Source of the DNA: Asticcacaulis biprosthecium C19
GTDB taxonomy: Bacteria > Pseudomonadota > Alphaproteobacteria > Caulobacterales > Caulobacteraceae
Assembly: GCF_000204015.1 (NCBI RefSeq)
Contig: NZ_GL883080.1
Span: forward strand, 686,464 to 749,194
Length of the DNA stretch: 62,731 nucleotides
Direction: 5' to 3'
Shown: piece after piece, positions 26,230 through 35,771 of the stretch
Layout: the number at the start of each line of letters is the position of its first letter
Position numbering within the stretch: position 1 is the stretch's first letter
Translations under genes and position numbers: made by a program
Notes under the pieces: model-generated
Seen by the model: the letters and a program-made list of their open reading frames with translations, nothing else
Told to the model about the DNA's origin: nothing
Databases searched by the model: none

Positions 26230-27771
26230 ATGCAAGATCTGAGAATTCGCAAAGTTGTTATTGTCGGCGGGGGAACCGCCGGATGGATGGCGGCCGCCGG
26301 TATGTCGAAACTGCTGCCGGCCAACCAGGTCGCCTTCCGGGTTGTCGAATCCGAAGCCATCGGCACGGTCGGTGTCGGCGAAGCGACCATCCCGCATATC
26401 CTCTACTTCAACCGACTTTTGGGAATCGACGAGAACGAGTTCGTCAGAAAAACCAATGCAACCTTCAAGACGGGGATCGAATTCGTCAACTGGGGACGGC
26501 TTGGGCAGAGCTATATCCACCCGTTTGGCCCTTACGGCGCCCCAATGGACGGCATCCACTTCCACCATTTCTGGCTGCGTTATGCGGCCATGGGCAAGGC
26601 GCCACCGCTGGAGCGGTACAGCCTGATGATACAGGCCGCACGGGCCGCCAAGTTTCAGCGCCCGGACCCGTCCAAGGTCAATACCGCGCTCAGCCTTATT
26701 GCCTATGCCTTCCATTTCGATGCCAGCCTTTACGCGCGTTTGATGCGCGAGCACGCTGAGGCCCGAGGCGTGACCCGGACAGAAGGCCGTATCACAAATG
26801 TGGTCCAGGATCCGCACTCCGGGCACGTCCAAAACGTCGTCCTGGAAACGGGCGAGGTCATCGAAGGTGACCTGTTCATCGATTGCTCCGGATTTCGCGG
26901 GCTGCTGATCGAGCAGACTCTCAAGGCAGGCTATGATGACTGGAGCCACTATCTGCCGTGTGACCGTGCCGTTGCACGGGCATGTGAGAAGGTCGCTGAT
27001 CCGATCCCCTATACGCGTGCCACGGCCAAGGCATCGGGCTGGCAATGGCGCATCCCGCTCCAGTCGCGAACGGGTAACGGCCATGTCTATTCCAGTGCCC
27101 ACATTTCCGACGATGCCGCGCTGGACAGCCTCAATGCGGATCTGGATGGCGCCCCCCTCACGGAGCCGAACTTTCTGAGGTTTACCGCCGGCATACGAAA
27201 GAGCCCCTGGACGAAAAATGTCGTATCCTTGGGGCTGGCGTCGGGTTTCCTGGAGCCGCTGGAATCGACGTCGATCCACCTGATCCAGACGGCCATCGCC
27301 CGCCTGATGACCAATTTTCCAGACAAGACCTTCAACCAGCCGGACATCGATTATTACAACCGTCGAACTCGGCTGGAATATGAACAGGTCCGCGACTTTA
27401 TCATTCTGCACTATAATGCGACTGCGCGCGACGATAGTCCGTTCTGGAACTATTGCCGGACGATGGAGATACCCCAGACGCTTGCAGACCGTTTGGCCAT
27501 ATACCGGGAGAATGCACGGCAATACCGACACGACAACGAACTGTTCAACGAGGTCAGTTGGCTGGCCGTCATGCAGGGTCAGAATATCGAGCCGAAGCGT
27601 TACCACCCGATCGCCGACATGATCTCGGAGGAGGAACTCGTGCGCCGCATGACTCATTTTGAGGACGACGTCACGCGGTCGCTTGCGACGATGCCCGGCC
27701 ATCAGGCCTTTATCGACCAGCATTGCCGCAGCGCCGGGGGCTGTATTAAAAGCGCATCCCAAAACGTGTGA
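26230..27771 (+). CDS. flavin-dependent tryptophan-halogenase-family protein 4
   Basis: A 513-residue halogenase-type enzyme and last gene of the cluster, 29 bp after protein 3. It has VGGGTAGWM (12-20), VGVGEATIP, catalytic Lys80 in ATFKTG, GWQWRIP and EPLESTSIHLIQ. All catalytic positions seen in PrnA-type enzymes are kept. It is convergent with the IclR gene after a gap of only 22 bp, with no clear terminator between them. Confidence 0.9.
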   Translation: MQDLRIRKVVIVGGGTAGWMAAAGMSKLLPANQVAFRVVESEAIGTVGVGEATIPHILYFNRLLGIDENEFVRKTNATFKTGIEFVNWGRLGQSYIHPFGPYGAPMDGIHFHHFWLRYAAMGKAPPLERYSLMIQAARAAKFQRPDPSKVNTALSLIAYAFHFDASLYARLMREHAEARGVTRTEGRITNVVQDPHSGHVQNVVLETGEVIEGDLFIDCSGFRGLLIEQTLKAGYDDWSHYLPCDRAVARACEKVADPIPYTRATAKASGWQWRIPLQSRTGNGHVYSSAHISDDAALDSLNADLDGAPLTEPNFLRFTAGIRKSPWTKNVVSLGLASGFLEPLESTSIHLIQTAIARLMTNFPDKTFNQPDIDYYNRRTRLEYEQVRDFIILHYNATARDDSPFWNYCRTMEIPQTLADRLAIYRENARQYRHDNELFNEVSWLAVMQGQNIEPKRYHPIADMISEEELVRRMTHFEDDVTRSLATMPGHQAFIDQHCRSAGGCIKSASQNV

Positions 27772-27793
27772 CGCACTTGGGTTGAGAGGCGGT

Positions 27794-28588
27794 TTACGAG
27801 CGGATCGCGCCCAGTTCTTCCGAGATCTGGCGGCAGGTTTCCTGCAGCACGACGCGGGCATCATCGCGCTCCACTTTTTGTGTACCGTCGATCAACTGGA
27901 GAAACGGCACCGTCAAGGCCGCCACGGCGACACCGTTGCCACCGAAGATCGGATAGCTGATGTCGGTCACGCCCACTGTGCGCGCACTTTTCATCATCTC
28001 GTAGCCTCGCGCCCTGACTTTGCGCAACGTCGTCTCGAGCGCGGAATCCAGGCTGAGCGGGGGCACGGCACGGCCGTCGTTCACGGCGTCGAACGCCAGC
28101 AAGACATGGCCGGAACAGCTTGTCTCAAGGACAATCTCGGCACCGACGCGGACGGCGAAAACGGTGGGGCCCGGAGTCTGTTGCCTATGGACGATCATGC
28201 CACGTTCTGCGTTTCGGACAACCAGGTGACACGACTGTTCGATACGGTTGGCGAGGTCGCGCATGAAGGGGGCCGCAGTTTCGACCAGATCGTCGACCGG
28301 TGTCGCCTTAAAACCCATCTCCAGCAGACGGAGCGTCACGCGAAAACGGTCTCCCGGATGGCGCCGCAACCAGGCTAGTCGCTCCATCACCATGATCACG
28401 CGAAAAATCTCGCTGACCGAAAAGCCAAGTTTTCCGGCCATCTCCGTAATCGTCAGGCCGCGCGGAAACTCGGAAAGTAGTTCCAGGATTGTGAAGCCTT
28501 TTTCAAGCGCCGGCGCGCTGTAGACGGGCGCCTTTGTTGCGGTATCGTCAGGGATCTGGGACGAACTGGCCATGGGTGTGGAACTCAT
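27794..28588 (-). CDS. IclR-family transcriptional regulator
   Basis: A 264-residue regulator. An N-terminal winged helix-turn-helix (about 30-90: GFTILELLSEFPRGLTITEMAGKLG) is followed by the IclR effector domain (about 105-260, with GHVLLAF and the conserved GVAALTVP segment). IclR proteins usually control catabolic operons and bind small organic acids or aromatic compounds. It is convergent with the halogenase operon and divergent from the DUF4010 gene, so its targets cannot be read from position alone. Confidence 0.9.
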   Translation of the reverse strand: MSSTPMASSSQIPDDTATKAPVYSAPALEKGFTILELLSEFPRGLTITEMAGKLGFSVSEIFRVIMVMERLAWLRRHPGDRFRVTLRLLEMGFKATPVDDLVETAAPFMRDLANRIEQSCHLVVRNAERGMIVHRQQTPGPTVFAVRVGAEIVLETSCSGHVLLAFDAVNDGRAVPPLSLDSALETTLRKVRARGYEMMKSARTVGVTDISYPIFGGNGVAVAALTVPFLQLIDGTQKVERDDARVVLQETCRQISEELGAIRS

Positions 28589-28997
28589 TAATTTCGACGA
28601 CGATCATGCACGCAAGCAACTGCCTGACTCATCTTAGACACAAGCGGGTGCGGTATAGCAATAGGGCGCGAAGTCCTTGGCTGCAAGGGGTTTGGCAGGG
28701 GAGGGCACCGTCGAGACAAATGGAAGCGCGCCCATTCAGACCATGCCCGTTCGGTCCCGTCCGCCTATTCCGACCATCGGTACCCGCGACATCTTATGAT
28801 CGCCGAATTTGCGCTGGATCAAGGTCCGCCGCCGTAGACGGAGGCAAGGTGGCGCCTGTGACCTGTTACCCCGTAGACTTTCGTAGCAAATCTGACGCGT
28901 CCGAACGGTGCAGGCGCCTGAATCCTTGTACGCGGAATCTGGTACGGGCGGCCCCGCTGGCCGTTCTGCATCTCACCCCCGTTGAGGCGCACGCAAG
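28589..28997. other. 409-bp divergent intergenic region
   Basis: It lies between the divergent IclR gene and the MgtC/DUF4010 gene. GAGG lies before the ATG at 28998. I see no strong promoter, palindrome or small gene in it. A half-matching FNR-like sequence at 28809 was rejected. Confidence 0.4.
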
Positions 28998-30281
28998 ATG
29001 ACCGTCTCCCTTGGCGCGCCCCTGGAGTCTTTTGAAGGTGTGGTCCTGGCCCTCGGCCTGGGTCTGCTGATCGGCATCGAGCGTGGCTGGTCGCGGCGTG
29101 ACGACCCTGACGGTTCACGCGTGGCCGGCATCCGGACCTTTGGCCTGCTGGGGTTCGCCGGTGGCATAGCCGGAAGGCTGGCCGACGGATCGCAGGTACT
29201 GAGCGGAATTATTGTGATAGCGACCGCTGCGGCCCTGGTGACCGGATATGCCCGCCATGCCAGGGCCAGCGGGAATTTTAGCGCTACATCGACGATTGCC
29301 GGTCTGGTGACCCTGGCGGTCGGTCTGTGCGCCGGCCTTGGCGAGATGACGCTGGCTGCGATCTCGGCCGCCCTGATGACGGTACTGCTCTCGTCGCGGC
29401 GGCAACTCCATGGCTGGCTGAGTGGGCTGAACGAGTCAGAGGTGCAGGCGATTGCGCGCTTCGCGGTCATCAGCCTTGCCGTTCTTCCGCTGCTGCCCGA
29501 TGCCGACTTCGGGCCGTTTGGCGCCTGGAATCCGCGGCATATTTGGATGGTCGTCGTTCTGGTATCGGGCCTGTCCTTCGCCGGCTATATGGCGGGGAAG
29601 CTATTGGGACCGTCGCGTGGGATCCTGGCAACTGCAGCCGCCGGAGCGGTGGTGTCTTCGACCGCCGTGACGGTCGCCCTGTCGAGCCGTATCCGTCATG
29701 GGGAGGGCCAGGAAGCTGTTCTGGTTGCAGGTATCGCCATTGCCTCTGCCGTCATGTTTTTGCGTGTCCTGATTTTGACAGCGCTGCTGGCGCCGTTCGC
29801 CTTGCCGAGCCTGGGCCTGCTGGTGGCGCCGGCTGCGATGACGGGCGTGGTATGCGCCGTCTGGCTGATCTGGCGGTCGCGGGCGGCGCCTGGCACCGTC
29901 TCTTCAGGCCTGGGGGTGCGTAATCCCTTCGATCTGTGGCCGGCCCTGTTCCTTGCCGCCCTGGTTGCCGTCCTGTCGCTGGCGGCCCGCTGGCTGTTGG
30001 CTGAGATCGGCGAAGCCGGTTTGGCCATCGCTCTGGCAATATCGGGCATGGTCGATGTCGACTCGGCGATTATCACCATGGGTAGTTTGCCGGACAATGC
30101 CTTGCCCGGCACGACGGCAGGCTTGATCCTGGCGGCACCCGTCATGCTCAACACCCTGGTCAAGACGGGGGTGGCTATCGTCACGGCCGGAGGGCGCAAT
30201 GGCTGGCGCGCCGCCACGCCCTTGCTCCTGAGCCTGGCCGCGGGGCTGGCGGGGGCGCCATTCCTGTTCTGGCACCCCTGA
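28998..30281 (+). CDS. MgtC/SapB-DUF4010 integral membrane protein
   Basis: A 427-residue inner-membrane protein. The N-terminal third matches MgtC/SapB (GLGLLIGIERGWSRRDDPDGSRVAGIRTFGLLG region, residues about 17-50, charged ERG motif). The rest matches DUF4010, giving roughly ten to eleven helices. The family is widespread, with suggested but unproven roles in ion homeostasis or stress. It stands alone between divergent and convergent neighbours. The start is the ATG preceded by GAGG at about 28983. Confidence 0.8.
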   Translation: MTVSLGAPLESFEGVVLALGLGLLIGIERGWSRRDDPDGSRVAGIRTFGLLGFAGGIAGRLADGSQVLSGIIVIATAAALVTGYARHARASGNFSATSTIAGLVTLAVGLCAGLGEMTLAAISAALMTVLLSSRRQLHGWLSGLNESEVQAIARFAVISLAVLPLLPDADFGPFGAWNPRHIWMVVVLVSGLSFAGYMAGKLLGPSRGILATAAAGAVVSSTAVTVALSSRIRHGEGQEAVLVAGIAIASAVMFLRVLILTALLAPFALPSLGLLVAPAAMTGVVCAVWLIWRSRAAPGTVSSGLGVRNPFDLWPALFLAALVAVLSLAARWLLAEIGEAGLAIALAISGMVDVDSAIITMGSLPDNALPGTTAGLILAAPVMLNTLVKTGVAIVTAGGRNGWRAATPLLLSLAAGLAGAPFLFWHP

Positions 30282-30307
30282 AGCCTTTCCGCGCTGTTTA
30301 GCCGGGG

Positions 30308-30325
30308 GCGAAAGCGGGTTTTCGC
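30308..30325. terminator. short hairpin between convergent genes
   Basis: GCGAAA/TTTCGC (30308-30313 with 30320-30325) lies between the DUF4010 gene and the convergent SDR gene. The 6-bp stem without a T-tract makes it a weak terminator candidate. Confidence 0.3.
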
Positions 30326-30329
30326 AAGC

Positions 30330-31097
30330 TCAGCGCGCGGTATAACCGCCGTCGATCACAAGTTCTGAGCCGGTGATGAATTTGGATTCGTCGGAGGCGA
30401 GATAGACGACGCCCCAACCGATATCGTCGGCCTCGCCCATATGGCCGAGTGGGTGCAAACTGCCGACCGTCAATTTGAATGCCTCCGAATCCGTTTGGCT
30501 CTGTTCGGCAACACCGGCCACCATCGGAGTCCAGATATAGCCTGGATGAATGGAATTCACACGGATGCGGTCGGGAGCAAACAGCATGGCGTCGGTCTTG
30601 GTCATCAGCCGGACGGCGCCTTTCGAAGCGTGATAAGGCGGATTGTCCGGCGCGCCGATCAATCCATAGATGGAGGATAGGTTGATGATCGAGCCGCCGC
30701 CGGCCTGACGCATATAGGCGATGACGTGCTTGGTGCAGAAGAAGACGCCCTTGACGTTGACCGCCATGACGGCGTCCCATTCAGCTTCGCTGACCTGGTC
30801 CGTCGGTTTGGCCGTGCCGGCGATCCCGGCATTGTTGACCAGGACGTCGATCCTGCCCCACGTCGCTGCAATCGAAGCGAAGACGTCGGCCACTTGCGTT
30901 TCTTTGGCCGTATCCAGATGCCAGAAGCGGGCCTCGCCGCCTTCAGCGCGAATGGCGGCAGCGACCGCTTCGCCTTTTGAGTCTATGTCCGTGACCGCGA
31001 CCCTGGCGCCTTCGCGCGCCAGGAGACGGCAGGCCGATTCACCCAGGCCCATGGCGCCGCCGGTAACGATGGCAACCTTGTGTGCGACTCTGTTCAT
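30330..31097 (-). CDS. short-chain dehydrogenase/reductase (SDR)
   Basis: A 255-residue classical SDR. It has the cofactor motif TGGAMGLG (about 13-20), Asp in VTDID (NAD preference), NNAG, and the catalytic Ser and YHASK (Tyr-x3-Lys). It ends with the usual GSELVIDGGYTAR. Cytoplasmic NAD-dependent oxidation or reduction of an alcohol or ketone is expected. The substrate cannot be told from sequence. It is transcribed in the same direction as the ArsR gene upstream, 83 bp away. Confidence 0.88.
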   Translation of the reverse strand: MNRVAHKVAIVTGGAMGLGESACRLLAREGARVAVTDIDSKGEAVAAAIRAEGGEARFWHLDTAKETQVADVFASIAATWGRIDVLVNNAGIAGTAKPTDQVSEAEWDAVMAVNVKGVFFCTKHVIAYMRQAGGGSIINLSSIYGLIGAPDNPPYHASKGAVRLMTKTDAMLFAPDRIRVNSIHPGYIWTPMVAGVAEQSQTDSEAFKLTVGSLHPLGHMGEADDIGWGVVYLASDESKFITGSELVIDGGYTAR

Positions 31098-31180
31098 GGT
31101 GGCTCATCCTTATGCGATTTAAGGATTGGAGCTTAGGTCGAGACCGTCTTCGGCGCCTTGATCGCGGTCAATGCCCGGGC

Positions 31181-31486
31181 TCACCCGCCATACAGCTCGC
31201 ACAGCACATCGACGACGCGCCGGGCGCCCTGATCGGCAATCGAGTAATAGATGGTCTGGCCATCGCGCCGCGTTTCGACCAGTTCTTCGGCCCGCATCTT
31301 GGCCAGATGTTGCGATGTCGTCGATACCGACTGACCGACATAGTCGGCCAGGTCCGAAACACTGGCCTCGCCGTCGAACAACCGGCACAGAATTGACAGC
31401 CGATGCTCGCTGGCCATCAGTTTCAGCAGACGCGTGGCCTTGCGGATGTTCGGCGTCAGGCTGTCGATGTCGGCTTCAGCTTTCAT
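31181..31486 (-). CDS. ArsR-family regulator, possible persulfide sensor
   Basis: A 101-residue winged-helix repressor (SVSTTSQHLAKMRAEELVETRRDGQ is the recognition helix and wing, about 52-78). Cys34 sits in ILC and Cys96 in VLCELYGG. In BigR/SqrR/YgaV sensors an equivalent ILC cysteine pairs with a C-terminal cysteine about 66 residues later; here the spacing is 62, one helical turn shorter. No ArsR-type metal CxC motif is present. It overlaps the end of the RND gene by 11 bp and is the last cistron of the rhodanese-HlyD-RND operon, so autoregulation is likely. Confidence 0.8.
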   Translation of the reverse strand: MKAEADIDSLTPNIRKATRLLKLMASEHRLSILCRLFDGEASVSDLADYVGQSVSTTSQHLAKMRAEELVETRRDGQTIYYSIADQGARRVVDVLCELYGG

Positions 31487-34400
31487 GGTGTAGTTCCGTG
31501 GCCCGTTCCTTCATGACGATGTAGATGGCGGGTATGACCAGGACCGTCAACAGGGTCGAGGACAAAAGCCCAAACAGCAGCGATATGGCCAGGCCCTGAA
31601 AGATCGGGTCGGTCAGGATCACCGCCGCTCCGATCATCGCCGCCAGCGCCGTCAGCAGGATGGGTTTGAAGCGCGTAGCTCCGGCTTCGAGCAACACCTC
31701 GCGCAACGGCCGGCCGTAGCTTCCGTCCGGCTGTTTGTAGTGCCGGATGAAGTCGACCAGCAGGATCGAGTTGCGCACGATGATCCCCGCGAGCGCGATG
31801 AAACCGATCATCGAGGTCGCCGTAAACGGCGCCTGGAACAGCATATGGCCGATGACGATCCCGATCAGCGTCAGAGGTACGGGCGTCAGGATGACCAGTG
31901 GCAGCTTGAAGGATTTGAACTGAGCCACCACCAGGGCATAGATGGCCAGCAGGGCCACGCCGAAGGCCGCCCCCATGTCGCGGAAGGTGACCCAGGTGAT
32001 TTCCCATTCACCGTCCCACAAGATGGTCGGGCGGGTTTCGTCGTCCGGCTGGCCGTTCAGCCGGACCACAGGCGTGGGCAGGCCGCCCCAGTCGGCTTTT
32101 TTGATCGCCGCATTGATGTCGAAAATGGCATAGACTGGCGCCTCATACTTTCCAGCCAACTCCGCCATGATCATGTCGGTATCGCGGCCGTTGCGGCGGA
32201 AACCGTGCGTCGATGTGGCTTCCTGACGCAGGGTGGTGACCTCGTCCAAGGCGACCAGTCGAATACCTTCTCCTGTCCGGGCAACAGCGACCGGCATGGC
32301 CAGCAGGCTGTGGCCGGGTGTGCGCTGGGACTGCGGCAGGCGTACGGCGATGTCCAGCGGATCGCGGCCTTCGCCACGGCTTACCTGGGCCAGTACCTGA
32401 CCGTTCAGCAGCGCATTCAAGCTGGCATAGACCTGGCCATCGCTCACGTTCAGCGCTTCCAGTTGGGTGCGGTCGGTGACGACGCGGGTGCGCGGTGCCG
32501 CAACGCCGTAGGAATCATCGACATCAACCACATAAGGAATCGACTTGAAGATGCCTTTCAGTTTTTCGGCCACCTGACGACGGGTGGTGGCATCGGGACC
32601 GTAGACCTCCGCCAGCAAGGTCGCCATGACCGGCGGCCCCGGTGGCGCCTCGACCACCTTGAGCACGCCGCCGGCCGGCAGTGGCACGGCCTTCAGGCGC
32701 TCACGCAGGTCCAGGGCGATGGCGTGGCTGCCGCGATGGCGATGGTGTTTGGCCTGGAGTTGGACACTCAGGTCACCCTGTTCGGGGCCATTTCGGAAAT
32801 AGTAGTGGCGTACCAGACCGTTGAAGTTGAATGGCGCCGCGGTCCCGGCATAGGTGTCGATGGCTTCGACTTCTGATAAGGCGGTGGTGATGCGCGCCGC
32901 CTGGTTCAGCACACGCTGAGTGGTTTCCAGAGTCGTGCCCTCGGGCAGGTCGGCAATGACCTGAAGCTCCGACTTGTTGTCGAAGGGCAGAAGTTTCACC
33001 GTTACCGTCTTGGTGGCAAACAGGGCGCAGGCCAGCAGCGTGGCGACCCCGACGCCGGCGAGAAAACGGCCGGCCGATCGCCGGTCCTTGATGACCGCCC
33101 CGGCCACCCGGCGGTACAGGCGCCCGATCAGGCCTTCGTGGTCGTGGCCGTGCGTCGGCAATGACGTTCCTGCAGGAAGGGTTTGGCCCGCAGGAAGGAT
33201 TTGGCGCGCAAACCGGATCATCAGCCACGGCGCCAGGATGACGGCGACGAAGAAGGAGAAGATCATGGCGGCAGAGGCGTTGACAGGGATGGGCGCCATG
33301 TAGGGCCCCATCAGCCCTGAGACGAACAGCATCGGCAGCAGGGCCGCCACCACGGTCAGCGTGGCGATAATGGTGGGATTTCCGACTTCGGACACGGCAT
33401 CAACCGTGGCCTCGGCCCGGCTGCGGCCGTCGTTCATGCCCCAATGGCGCGAGATGTTCTCGATCATGACGATGGCGTCATCGACCAGTATGCCGATCGA
33501 GAAGATCAGGGCGAACAGGCTGACCCGGTTGATGGTGTATCCCATCAGATTCGACGCGAACAGAGTCAGCAGGATGGTCGTCGGAATCACGATCGCGGTC
33601 ACACCCGCCTCGCGCCAGCCAATGGTGAACCCGATCAGCACGACGATGGAGACAGTGGCGAGGCCCAGGTGAAAGAGAAGTTCATTGGCCTTTTCGTTGG
33701 CACTCTCGCCGTAGTCGCGGGTGACGGCGATGTCGACACTGGCCGGGATCAACGGTCCCTTGAGCGCTTCGACGCGCTTCAGAACGGCGCCCGAGACCAC
33801 GACGGCGTTGGCGCCCTGACGCTTGGCGACGGCCAGGGAGACTGCCGGCGCCTGGGTCCATTCGCCGTGTTTCACTTGGCTGTAGCGGAAGACGTGGACC
33901 TGGTCTTCACGCGCCGCTTCGACGACCCGGGCGACATCGCGCACCAGGACGTTCTCGCCCGTGATCGATGGCACGGTGATCAGCCCGACCGCCTCGGCGG
34001 AAGGCAAGGTCTGGCCGGCGGTCACGGCGACCGCGCGGTTGTCGCTGCGCAGGCGCCCTGCAGGATAGGCGCTGCCGGCCGCCTTGACCGTCGACATCAG
34101 GGTGTCCAGCGCAACACCGCGGGCGCGCATCAGCGCGGCGTCCGGTTCAATACGGATTTCACGCGGGCGGCCGCCGGTCACGAAGGTCAGGCCGACATCG
34201 TCCACCTTCATCACTTCGGTCCGCAACCGCACCGCCAGGTCGTAAAGCGCCTGATCGGTCATGCGGTCGCCCGTGCCGGGGTGGGGGGACAGGGTCAGCA
34301 CAAGGGCCGGAACGTCGTTGATGCCACGCACCTGGACCCGCGGTTCGGCCGTGCCCGACGGCAGGCGGTCGTAATTGGCGCGCAGCTTTTCGTGGATACG

Positions 34401-34742
34401 AACGGCGGCATTGTCGGGGTCGGTGCCGACGTCGAAGCGAGCGGTGACCAGAACGCTGTCGTCATCGACAAAGCTGTAGATGTGCTCAACGCCGGCGACG
34501 CTCTTGATGATGGCCTCCAGCGGCTTGACCACCCGTTCGGTAGCGTCCGGTGCCGCCAGCCCTGGCGCGGCGACCATGATATCGACCATGGGGACACTGA
34601 TTTGCGGCTCTTCCTCACGTGGGATCGACATGACGGCCAGAAGCCCGACCAGAATGGCGACCAACAGAAACAGGGGCGTCAGAGGGGAGTTGAGGGCGGC
34701 TTTGGTCAAATTGCCCGAAATACCCAAACGGTGTCCGCTCAT
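31476..34742 (-). CDS. RND efflux transporter permease (AcrB/MexF superfamily)
   Basis: A 1088-residue inner-membrane proton-driven pump. It has 12 expected helices with two large periplasmic loops (about 45-340 and 570-870) and the conserved charged helix ILVDDAIVMIENI (about 410). Its start ATG shares one base with the adaptor stop (TGATG). A linker near residues 515-530 contains a tandemly repeated ILPAGQ/TLPAGT segment followed by THGHDH. No outer-membrane TolC gene is present in the operon. The rhodanese and ArsR neighbours suggest efflux linked to thiol or sulfur stress rather than classic drug export. Confidence 0.9.
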   Translation of the reverse strand: MSGHRLGISGNLTKAALNSPLTPLFLLVAILVGLLAVMSIPREEEPQISVPMVDIMVAAPGLAAPDATERVVKPLEAIIKSVAGVEHIYSFVDDDSVLVTARFDVGTDPDNAAVRIHEKLRANYDRLPSGTAEPRVQVRGINDVPALVLTLSPHPGTGDRMTDQALYDLAVRLRTEVMKVDDVGLTFVTGGRPREIRIEPDAALMRARGVALDTLMSTVKAAGSAYPAGRLRSDNRAVAVTAGQTLPSAEAVGLITVPSITGENVLVRDVARVVEAAREDQVHVFRYSQVKHGEWTQAPAVSLAVAKRQGANAVVVSGAVLKRVEALKGPLIPASVDIAVTRDYGESANEKANELLFHLGLATVSIVVLIGFTIGWREAGVTAIVIPTTILLTLFASNLMGYTINRVSLFALIFSIGILVDDAIVMIENISRHWGMNDGRSRAEATVDAVSEVGNPTIIATLTVVAALLPMLFVSGLMGPYMAPIPVNASAAMIFSFFVAVILAPWLMIRFARQILPAGQTLPAGTSLPTHGHDHEGLIGRLYRRVAGAVIKDRRSAGRFLAGVGVATLLACALFATKTVTVKLLPFDNKSELQVIADLPEGTTLETTQRVLNQAARITTALSEVEAIDTYAGTAAPFNFNGLVRHYYFRNGPEQGDLSVQLQAKHHRHRGSHAIALDLRERLKAVPLPAGGVLKVVEAPPGPPVMATLLAEVYGPDATTRRQVAEKLKGIFKSIPYVVDVDDSYGVAAPRTRVVTDRTQLEALNVSDGQVYASLNALLNGQVLAQVSRGEGRDPLDIAVRLPQSQRTPGHSLLAMPVAVARTGEGIRLVALDEVTTLRQEATSTHGFRRNGRDTDMIMAELAGKYEAPVYAIFDINAAIKKADWGGLPTPVVRLNGQPDDETRPTILWDGEWEITWVTFRDMGAAFGVALLAIYALVVAQFKSFKLPLVILTPVPLTLIGIVIGHMLFQAPFTATSMIGFIALAGIIVRNSILLVDFIRHYKQPDGSYGRPLREVLLEAGATRFKPILLTALAAMIGAAVILTDPIFQGLAISLLFGLLSSTLLTVLVIPAIYIVMKERATELHHES
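33172..33207. repeat. 18-bp tandem duplication inside the RND gene
   Basis: Two adjacent 18-bp units (33172-33189 and 33190-33207) match at 16 of 18 positions and keep the frame, giving a repeated LPAG segment in a cytoplasmic or membrane-border linker. Confidence 0.7.
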
Positions 34743-35755
34743 CACTGGCCTCCATAGGCAGCGAGGCGGTCACCGCTGTTCAGCCCGCCGATAATTTCAA
34801 TCTGGGTGGCGTCATAGTCCGTCGTTTCCACCGTCGTTTCAACCACATGTCCATCCGGCTGGACCAGGCGGACATAGTCCAGGCCATAGCGGGTCTGAAC
34901 ATAGCTACGCGGCAGCACAACAGCCGGTCGCCGGCCCAGCCGAATATAGGCCGTGACCCTGGCGCCGATGGGCAGGTCCTGCAAGCCCGAAGGGGTGACA
35001 TCGGCCGTTATCTGGCCAAGGCTAACCGACGGGTAAACCTGGGTGATGGTGCCGGAGGCGGTTCGGCCAGGAACCGATAGTTCGACCGTATCGCCGGGTT
35101 TCAAGGCACGACCCTGACCTTCCGGCAGCTCAATGCGCACCACAGGCTCGCCAGCCGTGATCGTGGCGACCGACTGTCCCATCATCACGACCGAACCCTG
35201 GGGGACGGGTGCACGCAGGATGCGACCGGAATCGGGTGCATAGATCGCACCCTCATTGCCATAGGCATTGCTGGCGGCGACCTGAGCGTGGGCGGCACGC
35301 GCCGACGCCTCGGCGGATTTATAGCCAGCCTCGGCCTGATCCAGTGCCGCTTGAGCATAGATGCCCTTGTCGAAAAGGGTTTTGACCCGGTTGTACTGCG
35401 CCCTGGCCTGGACGGTTTGAGCGTCGGCCGCGGCCGCCTGGGCGCTGTAGGCGCTGGTCTGGGGGGCGATCTTGCTGTCCTGGACCCGGCCAATCAGCTG
35501 TCCCTTCTGCACGACGTCGCCCTCACGCACACGCAGGTCGACCAGCGTGCCCGACAATCGCGCCGAGGCTTCGGCCATCTTGTAGCTGGTCAAGGTACCG
35601 GCGATGGGCTTGAGGTCATCGACCTCTGTTCGGGCGGCGGTGAACACGTGGCCGGCAGCCTTTTCGGCGACAGGCGGTTCCGGCTTGTCCCCGCAGGCGA
35701 CCAGCCCCATAAGGCTGGCGGTCAGAAGCAGGGCGGGTAACAGACGGCGCGGCAT
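34742..35755 (-). CDS. RND periplasmic adaptor (HlyD/membrane-fusion) lipoprotein
   Basis: A 337-residue adaptor. The lipobox LVAC (about residues 16-19) marks it as a lipoprotein. It has barrel-sandwich halves (SGTLVDLRVREGDVVQKGQLIG; YAPDSGRILRAPVPQG), an alpha-hairpin between them (about 85-150) and a beta-barrel with a membrane-proximal domain. I chose the ATG at 35755 because GGGAG precedes it and the lipobox then fits; a longer frame to 35809 would put the lipobox too deep. It joins the RND pump to an outer-membrane channel encoded elsewhere. Confidence 0.88.
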   Translation of the reverse strand: MPRRLLPALLLTASLMGLVACGDKPEPPVAEKAAGHVFTAARTEVDDLKPIAGTLTSYKMAEASARLSGTLVDLRVREGDVVQKGQLIGRVQDSKIAPQTSAYSAQAAAADAQTVQARAQYNRVKTLFDKGIYAQAALDQAEAGYKSAEASARAAHAQVAASNAYGNEGAIYAPDSGRILRAPVPQGSVVMMGQSVATITAGEPVVRIELPEGQGRALKPGDTVELSVPGRTASGTITQVYPSVSLGQITADVTPSGLQDLPIGARVTAYIRLGRRPAVVLPRSYVQTRYGLDYVRLVQPDGHVVETTVETTDYDATQIEIIGGLNSGDRLAAYGGQ

Positions 35756-35771
35756 GACAAAGTCTCCCAGG

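Noticed and set aside
28809-28822. TTGCGCTGGATCAA upstream of the DUF4010 gene
   Set aside because: Only one half-site fits and it lies 175 bp from the start.
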